The notes below the pieces were generated by a model. It was not told the DNA's origin. It saw nothing but the letters and a program-made list of their open reading frames with translations, and did not search any database. A stretch of 64,000 nt of DNA from Enoplolaimus lenunculus. Taxonomy: Eukaryota; Nematoda; Enoplea; Enoplida; Thoracostomopsidae. Location: contig JASANG010001561.1 of the NCBI GenBank assembly GCA_030248215.1, forward strand, positions 62,001 to 126,000, written 5' to 3'. The position numbers and the translations under genes are program-made. Of this stretch, positions 56,491-64,000 are shown in pieces (position 1 is the first letter of the stretch; each line of letters opens with the position of its first letter).

Positions 56491-58802
56491 CTAAATGTAA
56501 ATCGTGCAAAAGCTTTAAGCTTACCCTTAACCAATATAGTCGCATGATTAAGCCGACGCAAATACAACCGGTTGCGTATAAATTAAGCAATTTCTAGTTT
56601 TACCTTTATTGACCTTATTCAAGTATATAGTGGAGAAATTTGATTCAGCGGTCACGTGTGTTGACGTTATAGACACACTGATTTTGGATGCGACCGCAAA
56701 AAGTGTCAAATTTCCGTTGTTGGTTTGGTGTAAAATCTAATATATGTCCCTCTTTCAATGGCTTTTAAATAGTAAATATCCGAAACGACTACTTAAATTG
56801 CAATTTTAGCGTTTTGCAATTATACTGCAATCTGTATTTTCGAGTTGGGCAACAGTTGAGGCAAGTTCAGCGTTGCAGTTTGTTTTTGCCAAGCGCGTAA
56901 GCAGGGAAAATATATGAAACAGTTGTACTGGGACATTTAGCGTCCTGTCTGATAGGGACTTTCATCACAGGTCGATACCAAAGTTTTATTACCAAAAATG
57001 TCTGTTTTACACTGACCACTACCAATTCGAGATCGTAACTGCCGACCTGTAGACTTAATTTTCAAAATGTCACTCTATTTGTTGCCAAAAATCATTTTAA
57101 GGGATATTAAAACATAAAGCTTTTTAACTTGTATGGATGGTAGTGCACTCATCATGATTCGTGTATATAAATACCACTGCGATAACGCCTGGTAGGATAT
57201 CCAGCGATTTGCAGTATAAAGCTCGTTAATAAATTACGCCATCCAAAGCGTAACCTGAGAACCTGAAACGATGACCACATCCCGGAGACACTGGTAGAAC
57301 ACTATAGCAATACGTGGTTACATATATGTATATAAGTATATATATATTTAAAACTCTATTTGATTGATAGGTTTACCTGACTATTGCTTAGACACACGAT
57401 GAACAGAATTTTTATTTAGAATATTGCTATAGTGATAGTTTATGACCCAGGCATGGTTATCAACCAAGAGCAGTGGTGTGCACAGAGAGGAATCGTCTAG
57501 ATATATCCCCTCCCGAAATTTCTGGTGACAAGACAAACATTATAATAGACATTAGCATATGCTTCCAGATTTAAACATATTCAAACTATTTCTTGTGCAT
57601 GAAACTCCAGAACTGAAATGTTGGATACGCCTCTGATCGGAAATTTACTATTATAGCAAATCGTGTTTATATTTTGAGGTCATATTGATGTACCTTGGCC
57701 TTGAAAACGTGATGGCGGTTAAACAGTTTACTTTTGCTGTTACATTTGGTTTGAAATATTTTCAATGTGTCAAAGTTTTACAGTTTTTAAAGCGTTTTTA
57801 ACAAATATTTCGACATTTTACTGTATTTAAAAATTGCGTCAACGATCTTTGAACGCATACTGCAAGACCACCATATCTCTGCGCTATTAGGCTAGAAAGC
57901 GGTGAGCATACAGATCAGCCGCTTGCATCGTAAACTTTTCTGCACGGCAGGGATGTTGGGATTTCATCTCCTCCATAGCCACCTTTGCTCTGCCAATACA
58001 GGTTTTATGCAGCAATGCTATAATTGTTGATGTTTTGAAGCTTGTAGCTACAGTAATCCAAAATGAGGCTGTCTAGAATGTGAATCTAATCTTAAGCTGT
58101 TTATTCTGCAACCGAACGGTGTCCTATAGGGAATTATGGAAACGGTTGGTGTAAATCCCCGAACAATGGCTGTTTCTAACGTTAAGCAGGTTTAGCTGAA
58201 CGTCGAGCTTTTGGAGTTCAAATCCTTAAACTATTTTGCGAAATAGAGACAGCTTAACGGATTTGAACAAAATAGAATACGTCTTTGTACAGCTCAAATG
58301 TCGGTGCGAGACAAAGGTACACAGCCTAACAAAGGCACCCGTTCAAAATTATTATAACCCTTTTGCCAACATCCTGGCTTCACCAACAGTACTGAACGTC
58401 TCATCTATAATATTTTTTATAAATATTTCACAATAAAATATAATTCGCAAATTTGTGTAACTGCCCGATGCACACAATTGGCTGACCTTTATGAAAACAA
58501 CTTCAGCTCAGGCTTAAGATTAGAATAGCATCGCAGTTTTGATTCAACGGTTTAAAAGCCTCAAAACAAAGCCATCAGCACAAAATATGCTTTAACAACT
58601 TGTTTTTCGCTTGAAAATTGAAAAATCCAATTACAGTGTAAGCAATGTCAACGTTCAGTGGCAGACCCAGAAATTTACGAAAGGTGAAACGCGATAGATA
58701 TAATAGTGAGAAACTTGAGAGCGAAGCCAGCGAGAGCTAAACGTCATTTTAGAGGTACATCTTTATGAAAAATCGAGATTTCGTTATTTGTCAATGGTCT
58801 AG
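56491..58802. other. AT-rich sequence, no confident gene
   Basis: It has one frame at 58236-58436 without a domain, and a repeat-like cagtggcagacccagaaatt phrase at 58659, a diverged CAGTGGCGGATCCA end. Nothing else supported. Confidence 0.3.
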
Positions 58803-59993
58803 ACTGGGGTGCTCCGTTTGGATTCAATAGTGGTAACGCCAAGAGTTTTAGGTAATCGGCTAAATCGCACAATTATGTACATGTATGACAAAACCAAACG
58901 CTTAAAGTTGCCTTTAACTAATGGTGAAAAAATTATGAATTATGAAACCACCGATGTAATACAACTGAACAAAGCTGACGTTATAAAATTTAAAGCCGTC
59001 CAAATCGTAAGCAGGGGTTCCAACGAAAAGTACCAATTGCTATCGAGACCACAGCATGCCAACACTGGAGCTGGAATCAAATTTTGGCAAGAATTCCAGC
59101 CGGAACAGGAATTACAGAGGAACCCGGAAGCACCTTTAGTAATTTTTCTTAATCTCTCTTGAAAATAGGTCTCGTAAAAGTCGGCCTGTAATTCCGACCG
59201 GAACAGGAATTACGGTTGAAAGCCGGGAGCACCCTTAGTAATTTTTTACCCTTAAAAGAAGGTCTAAGCTCTCTTTTGGTCCCTGAGTTCGAGCCATTTA
59301 CCTTCTTCTGTAAGGCGGCCTCAAAATACACATAGTGTCAAATAGTGTTAAAATGTACCACTGTCCAATTTAGTATGAAAAACAAAACACGTCAAAATAC
59401 ACGCACAATACGTAGTGTGTAGTTCCTGTCCTTAACGGTTCCACCGGTATCGAACAGAGTCACAAATTACGTACATAATATTAACTCTTATACATATATA
59501 ATTTCTTACAGGTTAGGATTGTCACAAAATCCTATATAATTATCAATTAAATTCAACGCTAAGCTGTCTCATACGCTTAAGCCTCATTGAAAGCTAAGCA
59601 TATTGTTCAAATCTAACGGTGCAATAAAATTGAATTCAAGAGCATATATGTCAAAGATCAAGCGAGCTTTTACACATCTCGGCGTACGTATAGCACCACA
59701 ATTAGCACTTAGTCCTGCCCATTTATCCGTCCGTGCAAATATGGCTGACATAAACCAAGCTGGCACTATAACATAAGGTTCCCATATACGCAGCTTCCAT
59801 CAACGTAATTGATGATGTTGAACAAGCCGTTAGGCGTATGCCGCGAACACTGGTAAACCAAAGCCATGTAAAGCGAGCAATAGGCGTGTTTGGCGTCGAG
59901 CGTATTTATTCAGTACCTACCGGTCACAAACCTGGCCGCGATCGTGGCGCAGTCAACATTCGGGGCGTGATGTATTCAGCTATTATTGAATAG
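58803..59993 (+). CDS. Unidentified multi-exon protein-coding gene, 3' part
   Basis: Three plus-strand segments look coding. 58803-59008 follows an acceptor-like tctag and ends at ATC/GTAAGC; it includes MYDKTKRLKLPLTNGEKIMN. A segment from about 59590 to 59732 includes MSKIKRAFTHLGVRIAPQLA and ends phase 1 at C/GTGCAA. 59794-59993, after acgcag, continues in phase (INVIDDVEQAVRRMPRTLVN ... SAIIE stop). The 61-nt intron between the last two matches the small intron size seen at 45193-45248. The junction between the first two is unproven, and a GGTTCCAAC-type repeat with GGAACAGGAATTAC words occupies 59010-59230. I do not recognise the protein and assign no function. Confidence 0.4.
59015..59245. 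repeat. GGAACAGGAATTAC direct repeat of the GGTTCCAAC family
   Basis: ccggaacaggaattacagag (59100) and accggaacaggaattacggt (59197) are direct copies, each followed by gcacc(c)ttagtaatttt. This is a partial tandem duplication of about 100 bp. Confidence 0.75.
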
Positions 59994-60244
59994 CGAGATT
60001 TGTGCTTGTAAACAACTGACAATATGGTGGGAGTTGACGTGCAAGTTGTGACTGGTCTAAGAGATTTGTTAGGGTGGTGTAATAAAAGCCAAATTTTAAG
60101 ACATTTTCGGCGTTACAACATATACATATATGTATACTACATTTAAAACTCAACTGTGGGTCGTAAAGTGTGGGATTTGTGAAACTAAAATTAACCTTGA
60201 AGGTATAGTGTTATAGAGAGCAACCTAAATGCTTGAGTTTGATC

Positions 60245-60385
60245 ATGTTTTTATTGCGTTGCGTAACGCGAAGTATTCTGTTTAATGATGCAATCGAGGT
60301 TGCGGTGGAAAACAGGTCAATGCTATTAAATAGAATCAATATATTCGATAATCACGAACGCAATGACCAAGGAAAGCTTTTTCAA
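60245..60385 (+). CDS. Possible first exon, unidentified
   Basis: ATG at 60245 opens 47 codons ending at CAA/GTGATT. The peptide begins MFLLRCVTRSILFNDAIEVA, arginine-containing and without acidic residues at first, as in some mitochondrial presequences. It then turns charged (NRINIFDNHERNDQGKLFQ). No downstream exon was fixed. Confidence 0.25.
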
Positions 60386-62454
60386 GTGATTTTAAAAATA
60401 AAATATTGTTATATCCTTGGTATGTCTTGTCCAAAAATATGGTTTTTACAAAACGAGCTAACCTTTAAATAAATACATTTAAGCATTTCAAATGCAGTCC
60501 AAACGTAAGCGTTGAACAATATTTGCTTGCAATAAAACACTTTTGAAAATAAATTCTTAAAATATTGAAATTAGAGAACCAGCATAAAGTCAAATACTTT
60601 ACGGTAAGGGAAAAAACTGCCGTAAACTACCCGCCTTCTACAGAGGAACACTCGTCAGATCTTTGTCGCTATGGAATTGATCTTTGATAATATATGATAC
60701 ATGCGCTTGTCGTAAATAAACCATATAACCACAAACTTATAAAAATGTATATTTTTGTTTACCAGGTTTAATCAACTATAGTTCTGAACATTTGCCTGGA
60801 TAAGTTTTTTCAGTCAGCTCTAATATTGGCATGGTTTAGGTACCGCCCACACTCGTTGAAACAAAAGCTATCTAAACATTTTTTGCCAAACACGAAAAGC
60901 GTTTTGTATTTTTGACACAATTGCTAAGCTGTTAACACAAAATCATTAAAATGTACAGTTTTGGTGTCATGTGGTTGGTTGCGAACAAGATTTGTTACCG
61001 CTACTATAGTCAAGTTCGATCTCATACTTTAAAAAGTATGCTTCGTCTACATTTATTGAAGCGAAATAAGTTAAACGACAGCGGGCCGTTCCACATGAAT
61101 GGTGTGTTGTGCAGAACCACCTCACCGATCAACCGCTAGGCCAAAAATATCCTTTCAACCAATTATGTTTCAACAAAAAACTGGTTTGCTTCCGCATCCT
61201 GTATTCAGGTTTGTTCGCGGCAATTACCGTAATATTTTGCACGTGATCAAAATAATTGGCTGTTAGATAGCTAATGTTCCCAAACAGTAAAATCAACTTG
61301 GTACCTATTAAGTACTCCTATCAGAAGTATAACACGATTTCACTAGCTTAACTGACCTAAAAACGATTTACACCCCCTTCTTTGACATACTCACCCTATA
61401 ACTACAACCAGTACCCCCCAAACAACTGGTCCAACTCGTAAACCACCGTTCTACAGCGACGCTTATACGATTAGCTGTCCCCCGAGTTCATGTATTATTC
61501 TTTATTAGTCCATATAGAAAGACAAACTTACCACCGCTTTGCGGGCTTTATATACATCAGATCGAATGCAAATTTTGCTTGTAAAAATTTCTAGAGTCAG
61601 AACCACCATTCTTATGTGTTGTATAAAAATCCTTTAACAAAATTTCATCTGCCTACCCCTCCGTCGGTTTTGATGAAAAAACTTCTGATCCGAGGGTAAC
61701 TGCTTCAATGCACTTTTGCAGCTACATCCTTAGCGTTCGAAAAGGGTTCGCGTTTTGAAATACCAGCATACCGAAGTATGAGTTTTAACTGGATGTTCAA
61801 CATTGGATTCACTAGGTCTACACACTTGTTCCCTATTCTCAAATGTTGAGTACCAACAATTCCATTTTATTTCCAAAGGCCATGTTAAGAATAAGCTCGC
61901 TAGCCAATAGCCAAACTCAATTTTTGTCCTAAATTTTAATACTAAATTCAGTATTTGAACCCTGTTAAGGGTATTGCCTGCACGGTCAGTATGTTGGATC
62001 CGCCATTGCTGGAATTTTACAACCACTCCCCAAAGCAATCGAAAACCCACGCTACTGGCCTTATGTCACATCTCAAAGTCATACAAGAAGGTAAAACCCC
62101 ATCAAGCATGTGAGCGCAATATAAAAGGTTTTCGTGAGATACAACGAAAGGTGAATGTAACGGGGGCAAACAATGGATATATACCCCTTGGTGAATCTTG
62201 TGGTAACAAAATGTAACAACAATTTAAACACTATAAAGCTTACATTATAGTCGTGCCCCTTCCTTAATTTTTAGCTCGTATTCCCCCTTTTTAAACATCC
62301 TGATTCGGCCGATGAATACAACTATATATACATGTACATAATAGACTTTAATATCATTAATGCGGTGGGACACCAACCAATTCAATATTGAGTTGCGAGT
62401 TTACAGGTCAAATGAGGTAAACACAAAGGCCGTAGAAGATGTATATATATAGAA

Positions 62455-62634
62455 AGGTATATTGCGGGCAGAGATATGGTCGGCGTTGTTTGATACGGCT
62501 CAACCTGGCAACAATTGGCATGAGACTATTAAAAGCGAAAAAGTTTGCGGAAGGCATGCAGTATACGAGTTTAGCCAGTTTGCAGCATTCAGACTTTATC
62601 TGTGACAGTCGTCGAGAAGGGAATGTTAGGTGTT
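62455..62634 (+). CDS. Possible internal exon, unidentified
   Basis: Between an acceptor-like tatatatag and a donor-like TTAG/GTGTTT, one frame encodes a helical stretch, IGMRLLKAKKFAEGMQYTSL, reminiscent of a TPR-type helix pair. A second frame is also open over most of the interval, which weakens the case. Confidence 0.2.
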
Positions 62635-62926
62635 TGTGAAAAATTTCCGTTACCTGAATTTATTTTAATAATTGCTGGGTTTCTGAAACCTTACTTAACT
62701 ATAATTTCTTTTTGAGCGATATTTGTTAAGCGATTGCTTAACGAATTTATTATTTCCGAAAGCGTACTTAGCTAAGCAAATACTTAAGTCGGTGGCCAAA
62801 TTTGATGTACAAATTTAGAGTCCTATCATATTTGCTTTGGTCAAATTGAAATTGTAATGTCAAGGTTAGATTTTCGTCAAAGAAAATCATAGCTTCGTTC
62901 ATGTGTGCGCGGCTCAACATTGGTAC

Positions 62927-63129
62927 TTATCTGTTTTTGTGCGAAAAGCTCAGTATTAGCTTTGAATCACTAAAAGATTTCAGAAACTTAGCCAGTGTTG
63001 GTTTAAAATCCGACAACATAAGTGCAAACGCTTGATCCTGAATTTCTACCGTTTTTGTATGCTGAATTTGAATGCGGCCCGAAATTATCGCCTTGAGTTT
63101 TGAATCTAGCGCAACAGTGTAGAACTTTT
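62927..63129 (-). CDS. Possible last exon, unidentified
   Basis: A minus-strand frame reads through charged helical sequence (QHTKTVEIQDQAFALMLSDF, KPTLAKFLKSFSDSKLILSF) to a stop at 62927. A possible acceptor (tcaattaaaaag) precedes it. The amino-acid texture is protein-like, but I do not recognise a family. Confidence 0.3.
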
Positions 63130-63186
63130 TAATTGAGAGAAGTATAATCATCAGCAGCACTTTAGGTTTAAATCTTTAGCATAGGC

Positions 63187-63345
63187 GGCCCATGTAAAGA
63201 TCAGAGGCTGAATGTTTTTCTGTGAGTCTAGAATAGAGTAAGCTTAAGCTTTAGACTAATTTTTAGCTTGCATTAGGCTTATGCTTAGGCTTAGGCTTAG
63301 GAATATGCTTATAATACTGTTCCGCCCCTGTTCTTTACATTGGCC
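63187..63345. mobile_element. Telomere-core hAT-like MITE, type A
   Basis: Left end ggcccatgtaaagatcagag and right end gcccctgttctttacattgg. The core ends in three GCTTAG units and ggaatatgcttataatactg. Flanks share GCATA. Confidence 0.8.
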
Positions 63346-64000
63346 GCATAACAAAATTAAACGAATATCCGGTTACACCCTGCTCGCTGGCTAAAACAAC
63401 TTGTTTTAAGTCTACAACAGGACATCAGATTCAATAATTTCGAGAATTTGTTAACGTAGATAGATATATATTTGTATTTAGCAAGCTTCAAATAAGCATA
63501 TTTCGTGCTTCACTCAAGATAATTAATAATGCCGAACAACACAGATTTCTTAACTATAAAGCGCATTCTCATGGTTATTTCAGTTTTTGTTCCAGTATTA
63601 AGCTGTGACGTAGAAGGTATTACGAAATCCTAAGCGATTTTATGTAACTCGACAAGGTGTTTCTCAGCGCTCAGGCCACACCAGCCGACACAAAAAGGTT
63701 CGCTGATGATGCCGTTAGAAAATGCCGTTAGGAAATAATAGCCGGCTACCACTTAATAATACAGAAAATAAAATTGGTACAAACACAAAATAAAATCAGG
63801 AAGGCAAACAGTAGCTAACATTACTGGCGGTTGAATTGGGGCCATGCCTTCAAAAACAGGAACCATCAATCAAAGTTGTGTCTTATGATTTAAGCTGGTT
63901 AAAAGTGCGTTTGGTTTCTCGCTCGCTTCCATCATGAGCTTTCATTAAATATTATATATCAAGCGACTGCCCGAGAAATATCTAGATCTAACACTGGATG
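63346..64000. other. Window end, nothing identified
   Basis: AT-rich. The phrase atccggttacaccctgc at 63367 is a lone end of the GGGTGCAACCGG family. No gene seen before the window ends. Confidence 0.35.

Larger units (their letters stand above)
59994..63186. other. AT-rich sequence with scattered coding-like frames
   Basis: Apart from three candidate exons listed separately (60245, 62455, 62927), I see short frames without partners. A ggatccgccattgctgg phrase at 61997 is a decayed hAT-type end. Two simple TATA-rich runs lie near 60120 and 62320. Confidence 0.3.

Noticed and set aside
16551-63345. Interstitial TTAGGC arrays as chromosome-fusion scars
   Set aside because: They are short, many, in both orientations, and bounded by inverted repeats with 8-bp flanking duplications where preserved. 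Transposition explains this better than fusion.
1-64000. CRISPR arrays, bacterial operons, rRNA genes
   Set aside because: The regular repeats present are telomere hexamers or MITE parts. Genes are intron-split, and no rRNA landmark sequence was seen.

Overview
The window reads as a stretch of an AT-rich, repeat-rich invertebrate nuclear genome, most likely a nematode. The strongest clue is that arrays of TTAGGC/GCCTAA, the nematode telomere hexamer, recur at more than fifteen internal places. The genes are split by ordinary GT-AG introns and belong to animal families (LIM-homeobox, Dispatched, CAP/SCP, globin). A mermithid-like (clade I) nematode would fit, but that is a guess. Most listed open frames are noise or run through repeats. 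The real genes become visible only when short exons are joined across introns with matching phase. Layout from left to right: 0-4 kb is a cluster of Tc1/mariner-like MITEs (TIR CTGTAGTGACCCGAATAAGAG, TA target). At 4.06-6.77 kb lies a two-exon globin gene on the minus strand, with a mariner-like MITE and a second TIR element in its intron. From 7 to 33.4 kb there is no gene I can defend, only many MITE families, a tRNA-like sequence near 21.3 kb, and a compositionally different block at 26.7-29.3 kb. At 33.86-43.67 kb is a Dispatched-family transporter on the plus strand. It has four core exons (one of 3 kb) and three possible extra 3' exons that would add a cytoplasmic tail. Interlocked with it on the minus strand (41.55-44.62 kb) is a three-exon secreted CAP/SCP protein. 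At 45.15-46.56 kb (minus) is a reconstructed four-exon small gene, possibly mitochondrial ribosomal protein uS17m. At 47.65-54.57 kb (minus) is a LIM-homeobox gene of the Lim3/LHX3/LHX4 class (ceh-14 in C. elegans), with both LIM domains, the homeodomain and the C-terminal tail; its first exon was not found. From 54.6 to 64 kb there are more telomere-core elements and an unidentified plus-strand coding cluster at 58.8-60.0 kb. The most unusual structure is a family of hAT-like non-autonomous elements. They have terminal inverted repeats and, where flanks are preserved, 8-bp target duplications, and their interior is a telomere-type (TTAGGC)n array. Two different terminal types carry the same kind of core, and mixed copies exist. 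This suggests that transposition, not chromosome fusion, spread the interstitial telomere sequence here. The genes do not form a shared pathway. Functionally they are a developmental transcription factor, a membrane transporter of the RND/Patched superfamily, a secreted CAP protein, a globin and perhaps a mitochondrial ribosomal protein.
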